DNA from: Bacteroidota bacterium
GTDB taxonomy: Bacteria; Bacteroidota; Bacteroidia; Chitinophagales; Chitinophagaceae
Length of the DNA stretch: 64,000 nucleotides
Assembly: GCA_023415275.1 (NCBI GenBank)
Contig: JAEZLJ010000086.1
Location: 1 to 64,000 of the forward strand
Direction of reading: 5' to 3'
Both the position numbers and the translations under genes were made by a program. This document shows, piece after piece, positions 1 to 8,463 of this stretch (positions are counted from its first letter, which is position 1; the number at the start of each line of letters is the position of its first letter). Below the pieces are notes generated by a model. It searched no databases and was not told where the DNA came from. It saw only the letters and a program-made list of their open reading frames with translations.

Positions 1-199
1 AGTTAGGAGCGGCTTCGATGGTGAAGTTTCCGTTTTCGTCGGCGGCAACTCCTGCGGAACTACCTTTAACGGTTACGGATGCAAAAGGAACCGCTTTTCC
101 CTGGGCGTCTGTCACCCTACCGGAAACGGCTCTGGTTTGCCCAAAGGCCAATGCACAAAAAAGCATCAGCACTGCAAGCAGCGATAGCGTTTTCTTCAT
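1..199 (-). CDS. SusC/RagA-type TonB-dependent outer-membrane receptor, N-terminal fragment
   Basis: Only the first 66 codons lie in the window; the gene runs off the left edge. The translation opens with a signal peptide (MKKTLSLLAVLMLFCALAFG) followed by the start of a carboxypeptidase-D-like regulatory domain (GRVTDAQGKAVPFASV, then ADENGNFTI). This is the standard N-terminus of SusC/RagA receptors, which import glycans or peptides across the outer membrane with TonB energy and a SusD lid lipoprotein. Over 40 residues it matches the next upstream SusC (3132-6299) at 32 positions, so the two are close paralogues in tandem. Family is clear; substrate and integrity of the rest cannot be judged. 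Confidence 0.85.
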   Translation of the reverse strand, partial: MKKTLSLLAVLMLFCALAFGQTRAVSGRVTDAQGKAVPFASVTVKGSSAGVAADENGNFTIEAAPN

Positions 200-213
200 G
201 TGAAATTGTAGAT

Positions 214-225
214 TTAAATGGTTAA
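214..225 (-). promoter_or_regulatory. 12-base element shared by both susC leaders
   Basis: TTAAATGGTTAA (plus-strand reading) lies 15 bases before the start codon of the partial susC. The identical 12-mer lies 11 bases before the start of the other susC, at 6310-6321, in the same orientation. It could be a leader or operator element or a remnant of locus duplication. Function is inferred from position only. Confidence 0.35.
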
Positions 226-395
226 GCACAAAACAGTCATTAGATCAATTGATCAGCTGATTTACAGGTACGCAGACAGCCGATTTTTTGAAAATGCTGC
301 GCCAAGTTAGGGAGTTTTAACAAATAAATGTTCAAACATCGTAAACTATTGCATTTTTTACGTTGATATAATAACTAATAAATGAATGAGTTATA

Positions 396-427
396 CAAAA
401 AGATAGCTGCCCGTTGGGGGCAGCTAT
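396..427 (-). terminator. Rho-independent terminator of the susCD operon
   Basis: A perfect 10-bp stem (403-412 with 418-427, 5-base loop) is followed on the minus strand by CT and a short T-run. It lies 46 bases past the last gene of the susC-susD-lipoprotein operon and before the next susC, so it probably separates the two transcription units. Confidence 0.75.
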
Positions 428-473
428 GACCATTCAACCATTTAATGGACCGCTCAAAGGCGGTTGTTAACCT

Positions 474-953
474 TTAATACTCATCTTCAATAAAACGGGT
501 GCGGGCGGTACCATTGATCTCATAAATATTTCCAGGATCGTCAGAGAATTCAATCTTCATGTGAATGCTATCAACTACATTTCCCGATTTGGAATGGCCA
601 GCATTCAATAGCACCTTTCCTTCAGTAAGGTTTATGGTGATGGGGTAATATTCATTTGCAGCGTTAGTGGTTGAAAACGTCAGGTCATTAAAGTTAGCAG
701 CAGCTTTGAACTTGACCTGCCATCCTTTACCGTAATCATCAATCCAGATGGAATCATTATTGGCTGCCGTGTTATAGGTCAGCAATTTAAAATGTCCATA
801 ACCTAAAGCATCCTGTGTACCACCCTGGTCAAGTGTTACCCACCATTCATTGGCCATTTTTTGGGCGGCTGTGCCTCCAATTTCAGGCAGGTCTTTTTTG
901 CAGGAGGCCAAAAGAATGATAGTTATTATAGACAAAAGAGTAATCTTTTTCAT
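474..953 (-). CDS. Secreted lipoprotein of the Bacteroidota lipid-binding (Lipid_bd) family
   Basis: The 159-residue product has a lipoprotein signal peptide with Cys18 (LLASCKK) and a compact beta-rich body. Recognisable stretches are GGTAAQKMANEWWVTLD, GYGHFKLLTYNT and a conserved NEYYPITI. These resemble the small family annotated as lipid-binding putative hydrolases, which often sit at the end of SusCD operons; the family name is recalled from memory, and biochemical function is not established. It is the last gene of the operon, 10 bases after the preceding stop, with a terminator downstream. It is probably a cell-surface accessory lipoprotein of the uptake complex. Confidence 0.65.
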   Translation of the reverse strand: MKKITLLSIITIILLASCKKDLPEIGGTAAQKMANEWWVTLDQGGTQDALGYGHFKLLTYNTAANNDSIWIDDYGKGWQVKFKAAANFNDLTFSTTNAANEYYPITINLTEGKVLLNAGHSKSGNVVDSIHMKIEFSDDPGNIYEINGTARTRFIEDEY

Positions 954-963
954 TTTCAGGAGT

Positions 964-1620
964 TTATTGTTTTACAAAAGTTCTCAAGCCAGTTCCATAT
1001 CCCGGATTCAATATCCTTATGGTATATTTTGCAGGAGGCCCGGGACTATAGGATTCATCAGAAGAACTGGTAATGTTTCCATCACTGGACACCTGCTCAG
1101 GTATGAAAAACGTATAACCTGTAGGGTTGAAAACTATAACAGTCAGGTTGGTACCAGGGGCACCACCAGGATTAAATACGGAATAAACCCCTGGAGCGAG
1201 TTTAGTCCATTCAGCTACAGACCCATTGCTGGTCCTTGCATAATTTCCTGAAAGATCATGGGCAGCGGCTGATGCATCGGTTTCATAAACAATCACCTTT
1301 CGTTTGGCAGAAGCTGAAAAACCATCCTTATTTACCGCTGAATACGTAATAAAATAAACTCCTGGTGTGTTAATATCAACAGAACCTGTAATTGTTGGTG
1401 TGAGATCATTGGTTCCCTCCTTAGCTATAACTCCAGGATCTGTAAAAGCAGTTCCTTTTTCCAAAGTCATTACTTCATCTCCATTTAGGGTCAATACGGG
1501 GAAGTTGGTGATCTTAGACCTACCTACCGTTCCCTCCGGGTAATTAAAATCCGGCTCTTTATTACATGCTATTGTAAAGCACAAGGCTACAAAAGCAAGG
1601 AAATATGTTTTAATTCTCAT
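964..1620 (-). CDS. BT_2262-like lipoprotein with Ig-like (DUF5011-type) domain
   Basis: The 218-residue protein starts with a lipoprotein signal (CFTIACNKEP, Cys19). Residues of about 45-115 form an immunoglobulin-like domain of the DUF5011 type: LTLNGDEVMTLEKGTAFTDP, then TPGVYFITYSAVNKDGFSA. The C-terminal half, rich in Gly, Pro and Ser, is the second domain typical of BT_2262-type proteins. Such proteins are encoded next to SusD and are thought to be surface-exposed ligand-binding accessories. It lies 24 bases after susD and 10 before the next gene, hence in the same operon. Ligand unknown. Confidence 0.65.
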   Translation of the reverse strand: MRIKTYFLAFVALCFTIACNKEPDFNYPEGTVGRSKITNFPVLTLNGDEVMTLEKGTAFTDPGVIAKEGTNDLTPTITGSVDINTPGVYFITYSAVNKDGFSASAKRKVIVYETDASAAAHDLSGNYARTSNGSVAEWTKLAPGVYSVFNPGGAPGTNLTVIVFNPTGYTFFIPEQVSSDGNITSSSDESYSPGPPAKYTIRILNPGYGTGLRTFVKQ

Positions 1621-1644
1621 ATTGAATCATTATAAGGTTAATAG

Positions 1645-3120
1645 TTACAATGCCCACCAAACAGGTGTGGTGATAGGTACCAACGCAGGTGCGTTCGGAT
1701 TGGCCTGAGTTTCCAATAGCGGGAACACCAAACGTTTAGGCAGTTGGCCTGGTCCCAAAACAGAATTCTTGGAGGTTACAAATTCTCCTGCTACATACGA
1801 TGGATCCGTTGAGTACACAGAACTGGTCTTAGGATAGCCTGTCCTGTTCTTTTCAAAGAATCCCTCCAGGAAATGCACACCATAGGCACAAGCCACCCAT
1901 TTTTGAGTGCTTATGGCCTTGATCTTTTCTTCTAATGGGCCGGTGGGATATTCATATTCGCCTCCCGGAGCAATGAATGAGGAACCGTCCTCCCCTGTTT
2001 CGGCAAAAGCAGCCAAAACACCCTGGTCATACAATGCCTTTGCCCCATCACCACCAAAATAGCGTTCACGTGATTCGGCCTGCATGAAATAGGATTCAGC
2101 AGCTGACATGAATACTACAGGGTCAGTAGGATTCTGTTTCAAAACAGCAGATGTTTTATAATTGGGATCTGTACCTGTATAATCACCCTGGTGAATGGCA
2201 TTTGGATTGGCAGAGCCAAAGTAATAAGCTATCCTTGGGTCGTTATGTTCTTTCAGGAAAGAAGTAAATGTTACACTTGCCCTCAGATTATCTGGCGTAT
2301 TTAAGGACCTGATGTTCTGCTCATACATGGGATTGTCCTTATCCTTCACATTCGTGAATCCTGTTAGTGCTGCATCTGTATTTAAAAATTTGGCCCCGTC
2401 AGCATATAATTTTTCAATGCCGGCCTGTGCTTCCTGTGGCTTGGCATTCACCATGCGCAGGTATAGTTTCATCTTCATGCTGTTGGCGAATCTTGTCCAT
2501 TTATCCAGGTCTCCTTTAAATATCAGATCAGCACTTTTATCTGCTGGCGTCAGTATAGCAGCATTCAGTGGTTTGCTCAGTGCTGTATCCAGGAGCTTCA
2601 AAAGGTCCTGGTAGATGCTATACCCATCATCAAATTTGGGCGCTAAAATAGCTTGTCCTTGCAAAGCTTCGAAATAGGGAATCTGGTCATACAGGTCCAC
2701 CAGCACCTGAGTTGTGTAAGCCTTCATGGTGGCTGCCATGATATAGAAATTCCAGTTTGCTGTTTCTTTTGATTTATCCAATACAAACTGGTAGTTCTTT
2801 AGCCCGTTGGCGAATAAATTCCGGTAGCCCCTGTTGTAATCTGAGGTACCGATCTGGTAGGCATCTATGGTCTTATATTGGTTAGAAAATGCAGACTGCG
2901 TGACATATTCCCCCCAAATGGCACCTATGATGCCCAGTTCACCTGCCACACCAGCGGCAGTGCCAAAGACACCTGCAGGGAAAACTACAGAAGGGGTACC
3001 ATTGGCAACAGCAGGCACATTGGGGTTCTGGTTGATATCCAGCTGTTTTTTACAACCGGATGTAAACAGAAGGCCAATGATCCCTGCCAGCCATACTATA
3101 TGATATGATCTTGTCTTCAT
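1645..3120 (-). CDS. SusD/RagB-family nutrient-binding outer-membrane lipoprotein (SusD-like_2 type)
   Basis: The 491-residue product has a lipoprotein signal (LLFTSGCKKQ, Cys23) and then DINQNPNVP, the usual opening of the SusD-like_2 branch. Helical TPR-like regions follow, with the branch's typical IWGEYVTQSAF and, near the C-terminus, LPKRLVFPLLE. SusD proteins cap the SusC barrel at the cell surface and bind the incoming nutrient. The gene starts 11 bases after the stop of the adjacent susC, confirming the pair. Length is normal. The branch does not tell the substrate; both glycans and oligopeptides (RagAB-like) are possible. Confidence 0.9.
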   Translation of the reverse strand: MKTRSYHIVWLAGIIGLLFTSGCKKQLDINQNPNVPAVANGTPSVVFPAGVFGTAAGVAGELGIIGAIWGEYVTQSAFSNQYKTIDAYQIGTSDYNRGYRNLFANGLKNYQFVLDKSKETANWNFYIMAATMKAYTTQVLVDLYDQIPYFEALQGQAILAPKFDDGYSIYQDLLKLLDTALSKPLNAAILTPADKSADLIFKGDLDKWTRFANSMKMKLYLRMVNAKPQEAQAGIEKLYADGAKFLNTDAALTGFTNVKDKDNPMYEQNIRSLNTPDNLRASVTFTSFLKEHNDPRIAYYFGSANPNAIHQGDYTGTDPNYKTSAVLKQNPTDPVVFMSAAESYFMQAESRERYFGGDGAKALYDQGVLAAFAETGEDGSSFIAPGGEYEYPTGPLEEKIKAISTQKWVACAYGVHFLEGFFEKNRTGYPKTSSVYSTDPSYVAGEFVTSKNSVLGPGQLPKRLVFPLLETQANPNAPALVPITTPVWWAL

Positions 3121-3131
3121 GATTTGTTGTT

Positions 3132-6100
3132 TTAAAATGATGCTCTTAATGCTACTCCAAACTGGTATGATGTGGGTGCTGTTCTAAACTCACCTAATTC
3201 ACTGGCCAGGTCGTTACCCAGGTTGGAGGCTTCAGGATCAAGGTAAAAGTTGGACTGAGGTGTCCACAACAGGAAGTTTCGTCCATATACACTTATATTT
3301 AAATTAGTGGCCCGTATCCTGGATGCCCAGGAGGAAGGCAGTGTATAACCAAGGGATATATCCCTCAACTTGAAAAAGGACTTTTCAATGATCCTGTCAT
3401 AATAAGAGCCTGCCTTATTTTGTGTAGGATACCAATAGTCCGTATAAGATGATTCGTCAATAACTATTGTATTTTCTTCATACGTGGGTTTACCATTGGC
3501 ATCTGTGCCTGTTTGGACCACTGAATTGGGAATGATAAAAGGCCGGCGGTCATTATAAGTAGTATTATAGGCATTACCCGTAAAGTTCAGCAGATCTGCA
3601 GTTCCGCTGTACATATATCCACCTTTTCTATAATCCAGGGAAAAGGATAACTGGAAACCCTTATAACTAAAAGTATTTAACATGCCCATCATATAATCAT
3701 ATTCAGCATTGCCATAAAATCCCTTATCTGCAGCTTCTATAGGCATACCAGTGGTGGGGCTTACAATAATCTTTCCATCAGCAGTATATTGCGGAACCGG
3801 CGCATAGATACCTGTTAAGGACTTTCCAGGATAACCAATAAGCGAAGCATCATAAGCTGTATTGAGGATTACATTGTCCAAACCAGTAGTTAAATTTTTT
3901 AGCTTGTTCCAATTCTTGGAGAAGGTATAAGTCAGTGACCAGATAAAATCTTTAGTATCTATAGGCCTGGCATCAAGGGCTAATTCAATACCCTTATTCC
4001 TCACTAAACCCAGATTATTAACAAGCCCTGTATAACCTGTAGAAGGCGCAATGGGCACAGTAATAATCTGTCCTTTTGTTCGTTTGTCATACAAAGCAAC
4101 GTCTAGGCCTAAGCGATTGCGGAGAAATCGGATCTCAGCACCTATTTCTGCTTCTGTAGTAATAACAGGCTTTAAGTTCAGGTTACCAATGGTGTTACTG
4201 AGACCAAAAGAAGTAACACCAGCAAATGGGAAAGTTAAATTTCCAAAACCTAATCCCACATTACCTAGGGCAAGTGTAGGATAAAGCAAATAAGGTTCCG
4301 CATCGGATCCCGTCTTTCCATAACTGGCCCTAAGTTTTAATAATGAAATAGTAGAATTATTTAATCCTAATGTTTGAGATACTACCCATGATAAACTGGC
4401 GCCCGGATAAAAAATGCTATTGTTATCAATAGGCAAGGTAGATGACCAGTCATTACGCGCATTCAATGTCAAAAAGACCTGGTTGGAATAACCCAGGATA
4501 GCCTGGGCATATCCTCCGATCCTTTTTCGGTGCTGGGCAACATCTGTAGCTGTAGGAGGATTCAAAGAATTACTCAGGTTATAAACTCCAGGGATGAACA
4601 GGTCAGTGATTGAAGCAGCGGAAGATTTCTGATCCTGTTGATAATAGTTGGCTCCTGCCAATGCCTCCAGGCTGATATCATCAGAGATACCGGTATTATA
4701 CTTAACAATAAAATCTCCATTGATGGCACCTACATATTGGGCCAGTTCAGATACTGAACCCACATCAGCTGCCCTGGAAGCACCCTCGGTATTTCCACCC
4801 TTGTTCCAGCTTCCAATAGAAGGCGCATTCACCGCCTTATATCCAAAGGTCCGTGCATTAGTGATGTCGCCACCCAAACGCAATTGCGCAGAAAGCTTAC
4901 TGGTAAAGGCATAGTTCATATCCACATCGCCAAAGAACCTGTCAGAGTTTTGCTGGTTCTTATTCTCGTACAATGGATAGTAAGGGTTCTCGGCATAAGG
5001 AGTGAAGTAATTATCTACGTTAAAGAACTTGTTTTTATAGTCCCTGAAATCAGTAATTGGAATATCAACCGGTATTTGAAGAATTTCTTCAAATATGGAC
5101 CCTCCATCACTGCCTCCCTGGCCTGTAAAAGGTGCGTTTTGTTTTTTATTGCTGTAATTGAAGGAACTGTTCAGAGTGAAGGCTTTGAACTTACTGTTGG
5201 TACGTAAGGCAAACGTATTACGTTGGTAATAATCTGTTTTAGTAGGTATAACGCCATCACTTACCACATTACCATAGGAAAAATAGAATTGAGAAGTTTC
5301 ATTTCCTCCAGACAGGCCGATGGTATTATTGGCCTCCACACCTGTATTGTAAAAGTCACGGATGTTATCCTCGATAAAGCTGAAGGGTTTGATCAACTGT
5401 GAGTTGTCAACTATTGAACCCCATGCCCTTGTTTTACCATCCATCTTGGGTCCCCAGCTACCATTTTCTGGCAGTACAAAGATGCCACCCCATCCCTGTC
5501 CAAATATGCTTTGCATTTCAGGCAACTTACCCACCTTGCTAAAATTCACTGATCCATTATATTCCACTTTCAGCTTTCCGCTTCTGCCCTTTTTGGTAGT
5601 GATCATAATAGCGCCATTTTTAGCATTACCTCCATATAAGGAAGAAGCAGCTGTTCCCTTCAACACAGAAATACTTTCTATATCCGCAGGATTGATATCA
5701 TTCAATCCATTACCGAAGTCAACGTTATCGCTGGCGCCAAACCTGGAATCATTGAGTGGGATACCATCCACAACGTATAATGGCTGGTTATTTCCTATTA
5801 CACCATAACCTCTTAACACTACCTTAGTAGAAGAACCAGGTCCACCTGTTTTAGATATGTTGGCACCAGCTATTTTACCAGACAATGCATCAAGTGCATT
5901 TGCCGGAGCAGCCCTTGTGATGGTTTCACTATTAAATGTCGATGTGGCATAACCTACCTTGGTCTTGCTCCTGGTTTGTCCCAGAGCAGTGACCACTACT
6001 TCAGTTAAGGCACTTTGGGCTGTCAATGTAGAGTTTACTGTTGTCCTGTCGCCCACATTCACTTCCGCCCCCTGGAATCCGGCCGCACTAAACACCAATA

Positions 6101-6299
6101 TGGAATTAGGTGGTGCCTGGATAGTAAAGTTTCCATTCTCATCTGCAGAAACTCCCGTAGAGGAACCTTTGATCACCACAGAGGCATAAGGCACAGCCTT
6201 CCCCTGGGCATCAGTTATTCGCCCGGTGATAGTACGGTTCTGACTCCATGCTACTATAAATAGCATGAGTGCGAAGCACAGCATTAGAATTTTTCTCAT
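3132..6299 (-). CDS. SusC/RagA-family TonB-linked outer-membrane receptor
   Basis: The 1055-residue receptor begins with a signal peptide (residues 1-19). A carboxypeptidase-like regulatory domain covers about 22-95, the TonB-contact motif LTEVVVTALG lies near 98-107, and the plug follows (LSGKIAGANI at 139-148, GYGVIGNNQPLYVVDGIPLN, then SISVLKGTAASSLYG). The remainder is a 22-strand-type barrel ending in an aromatic C-terminal residue (RASF). It pairs with the adjacent SusD for uptake of an unidentified oligomer. It heads the operon, and its leader shares a 12-mer with the leader of the partial susC. No anti-sigma STN domain and no FecIR-type regulator is visible in the window. Confidence 0.95.
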   Translation of the reverse strand: MRKILMLCFALMLFIVAWSQNRTITGRITDAQGKAVPYASVVIKGSSTGVSADENGNFTIQAPPNSILVFSAAGFQGAEVNVGDRTTVNSTLTAQSALTEVVVTALGQTRSKTKVGYATSTFNSETITRAAPANALDALSGKIAGANISKTGGPGSSTKVVLRGYGVIGNNQPLYVVDGIPLNDSRFGASDNVDFGNGLNDINPADIESISVLKGTAASSLYGGNAKNGAIMITTKKGRSGKLKVEYNGSVNFSKVGKLPEMQSIFGQGWGGIFVLPENGSWGPKMDGKTRAWGSIVDNSQLIKPFSFIEDNIRDFYNTGVEANNTIGLSGGNETSQFYFSYGNVVSDGVIPTKTDYYQRNTFALRTNSKFKAFTLNSSFNYSNKKQNAPFTGQGGSDGGSIFEEILQIPVDIPITDFRDYKNKFFNVDNYFTPYAENPYYPLYENKNQQNSDRFFGDVDMNYAFTSKLSAQLRLGGDITNARTFGYKAVNAPSIGSWNKGGNTEGASRAADVGSVSELAQYVGAINGDFIVKYNTGISDDISLEALAGANYYQQDQKSSAASITDLFIPGVYNLSNSLNPPTATDVAQHRKRIGGYAQAILGYSNQVFLTLNARNDWSSTLPIDNNSIFYPGASLSWVVSQTLGLNNSTISLLKLRASYGKTGSDAEPYLLYPTLALGNVGLGFGNLTFPFAGVTSFGLSNTIGNLNLKPVITTEAEIGAEIRFLRNRLGLDVALYDKRTKGQIITVPIAPSTGYTGLVNNLGLVRNKGIELALDARPIDTKDFIWSLTYTFSKNWNKLKNLTTGLDNVILNTAYDASLIGYPGKSLTGIYAPVPQYTADGKIIVSPTTGMPIEAADKGFYGNAEYDYMMGMLNTFSYKGFQLSFSLDYRKGGYMYSGTADLLNFTGNAYNTTYNDRRPFIIPNSVVQTGTDANGKPTYEENTIVIDESSYTDYWYPTQNKAGSYYDRIIEKSFFKLRDISLGYTLPSSWASRIRATNLNISVYGRNFLLWTPQSNFYLDPEASNLGNDLASELGEFRTAPTSYQFGVALRASF

Positions 6300-6309
6300 G
6301 AATAAACTA

Positions 6310-6321
6310 TTAAATGGTTAA
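6310..6321 (-). promoter_or_regulatory. 12-base element shared by both susC leaders
   Basis: Exact second copy of the 12-mer seen at 214-225, 11 bases before this susC start. A minus-strand TATACTTTG (6338-6346) further upstream resembles the Bacteroidota -7 box with one extra spacer base, so the 12-mer would fall in the 5' leader of the mRNA. Confidence 0.35.
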
Positions 6322-6368
6322 TATTTATACCTCACAGCAAAGTATACACGTAGAAGATAGAAGATAGG

Positions 6369-6387
6369 CTTGTCTTAGTTAGACAAG
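6369..6387. repeat. Short perfect hairpin between the HhH-barrel gene and susC
   Basis: CTTGTCT and AGACAAG form a perfect 7-bp stem with a 5-base loop. It lies about 60 bases past the stop of the 6448-8463 gene and upstream of the probable susC promoter. There is no clean T-run after it, so it may be a weak terminator or an operator. Confidence 0.35.
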
Positions 6388-6447
6388 GATGAAAGTATAA
6401 TGCTGCACCATGATGATGAGTGGTCAGGAAGAACTTATGCACTAAAA

Positions 6448-8463
6448 TTAAAAGCTCAACTGTAATTGCACCCGTGCATCAGACTGTGAATTACCGTTAA
6501 TCTCATCCAGTCCTGATTTTATTGTTTGAGCATTCCGGAAGATGGTTCTGGCCCAGCGGATGGAAAAAGAAAGATGTTTATTGACCTTGCAATTCACATT
6601 AATATAGTAGCGGAAACCTGTATCAAAAAAAGCCGGGATGCTGTAGCTGAACGGTACATCATTTTCATAGGCATAGATCCTGCTGTTGTAACCATCCGAT
6701 TCGAAGTATTGCAAACGGGATCCTATCCTCCATTTACCTGTTTTCTTTGAGCCTTCCAGGAAACCGAGAAATCCCTGCTCAGCGTCGGGCCTATTGTTGT
6801 TGAACCAGCAATTTTCCAGCCTTGCCTTGATAAGCCAACCATCACTCAATTGAGTGGCAACATTGACCCTAAGGCTTTGTTTGATCTTATCCGTGGGGAT
6901 ATTCATATTGCCCACAGATTCATTCAGTGGTTTATTTTTGTTACGATAGAGCAGGTACACAGTTGTTTCCCTGGAAGGCTGATGTTCCAGCTGGATCATA
7001 TATTCCCTGCCTTTGCTTGGTGCATCTACCCTGTACTTGATCCAGGGAAAAGAAAAAAGGTCGGCATAAGCGTTCATTTGCCATCCTGTATAGGGCCTGA
7101 GTCTCATACCCGCATACAGCCCGCGTTCATTAATAGGCAGAGTATTTTCAGTGAAAGCATTTCCAAAAATATTCTGATAAGCTTTGGACAAAGACCTGTA
7201 AACAAGAGAAAGGTCTAACCTGGGGTCAAGGCTGATCAGTGCACCATTAACCAGGGCAGCATTTAAATTCCGGTCAATAGCTGCTTCTCCAAAAAAATGC
7301 ATATTCCTGAGCGTAAACGAATAATCCATGCTCCCATTCCATAGCGTGCTTCCGTGAAAAGCATAGAGATTATAAAGTTCTTCCCTCTTTTGAAAGGGCA
7401 TAGAAAAATGATGCATGACCGAGTTGACGCCCGCTTTAAAACCAGGAGTATGAAAACTTAAATTTCCACCTGCAGAAAGGTCAGCTACTGAATTCTTATC
7501 ATGGATTTCAGCAGGGGTCCTGTTAAGCCCCGAATACAGGATACTTGAAAATGCTTGTATTGAATCCACTACATTGGCATTTATCTTTTTATAAGACAAA
7601 AAAGCAGTGCCTTCCCATTGTTTTTTACCTATAGTTATACCTACACCCCTGTTAAAGTTAAACTCGCCTGCCGAGCGGTAAGGCAGCAATACCGGGGATT
7701 GGTGTTTTACCCCCATCACGTCTGTACCTTTTCCCATTCCAAACGATTGCCATTGAATCAATCCCTGACCAAGGCTAATAGTATAATCTCCAAGCGCCAA
7801 TGATTTTACAGGACCCAGGTTTTTTATGAACAAGTGAAAGGAATAAAAATCAAAGCCTTTAGACTGTGCTCCCTTGAAGAATTGCTCACCTGCATCTTTA
7901 TCTCCAACCAGGCCATATTGCAAAAGGTTTTTGTATTGATAGCGATACCTGAATAATATATGATTAGGGTCTCCAAGGTAATGTGTAGGTAAATTGGTAT
8001 CATAGCCTTTAGATCTTTCAAAGACCCGGGATATCCTTGTTAAAATAGAATGGGTACCTTCTCTAAATCTCACACCGAGGTTTTGGCGTATAGTAACCGC
8101 ATTGCTCAGTGTTATATAAGGAAGCACTTTGTTGATAGTAAATACATCCCATCCCGGTACAGCCTGAAGTTCAAATATATTGATCAGCTTTCCTGCCAGC
8201 TTTCGATATTGTAGTAGACTTGATATTTGAAAAGCATTCAGCAACCTTAATTGCTGCAGTTCTTCTTCAGGAGCTGTATTCAGATCCAATGGATTTTTTA
8301 GAAAATATTCCAGTTGCAATAAGTAGCTGTCATCCTGCAGGTCTTCTTCTTCGTTGTTTTCCGCTCTATTCTCCAGCTCTTCCTGCGTCCTTGCCGGAAG
8401 ATCCTGCGCAGCAGTACATAATGAGCACAACACCATGCATATGAGAAAGAACAATTTATTCAT
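6448..8463 (-). CDS. Outer-membrane beta-barrel protein with N-terminal helix-hairpin-helix repeats
   Basis: The 671-residue protein has a signal peptide (1-19), an acidic stretch (residues 28-46), then ComEA-type helix-hairpin-helix motifs: LNTAPEEELQQL at 61-72 and FELQAVPGW at 97-105. From about 140 to the end it is alternating hydrophobic/polar with many aromatic residues and ends VQLQLSF, as outer-membrane barrels do. HhH motifs usually bind DNA backbone non-specifically, so the combination suggests a surface or periplasmic DNA-binding barrel, but no function is established to my knowledge. Its start overlaps the end of the PorV-like gene by 8 bases, implying coupled translation. dprA lies 5 kb away. 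Confidence 0.7.
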   Translation of the reverse strand: MNKLFFLICMVLCSLCTAAQDLPARTQEELENRAENNEEEDLQDDSYLLQLEYFLKNPLDLNTAPEEELQQLRLLNAFQISSLLQYRKLAGKLINIFELQAVPGWDVFTINKVLPYITLSNAVTIRQNLGVRFREGTHSILTRISRVFERSKGYDTNLPTHYLGDPNHILFRYRYQYKNLLQYGLVGDKDAGEQFFKGAQSKGFDFYSFHLFIKNLGPVKSLALGDYTISLGQGLIQWQSFGMGKGTDVMGVKHQSPVLLPYRSAGEFNFNRGVGITIGKKQWEGTAFLSYKKINANVVDSIQAFSSILYSGLNRTPAEIHDKNSVADLSAGGNLSFHTPGFKAGVNSVMHHFSMPFQKREELYNLYAFHGSTLWNGSMDYSFTLRNMHFFGEAAIDRNLNAALVNGALISLDPRLDLSLVYRSLSKAYQNIFGNAFTENTLPINERGLYAGMRLRPYTGWQMNAYADLFSFPWIKYRVDAPSKGREYMIQLEHQPSRETTVYLLYRNKNKPLNESVGNMNIPTDKIKQSLRVNVATQLSDGWLIKARLENCWFNNNRPDAEQGFLGFLEGSKKTGKWRIGSRLQYFESDGYNSRIYAYENDVPFSYSIPAFFDTGFRYYINVNCKVNKHLSFSIRWARTIFRNAQTIKSGLDEINGNSQSDARVQLQLSF

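Noticed and set aside
18..203. Plus-strand open frame of 61 codons
   Set aside because: It is the complement of the susC signal peptide and regulatory domain on the minus strand, which match the family well; the plus-strand translation has no features.
850..1251. Plus-strand open frame of 133 codons across two lipoprotein genes
   Set aside because: It crosses the junction of two well-supported minus-strand lipoprotein genes and its translation resembles no protein family.
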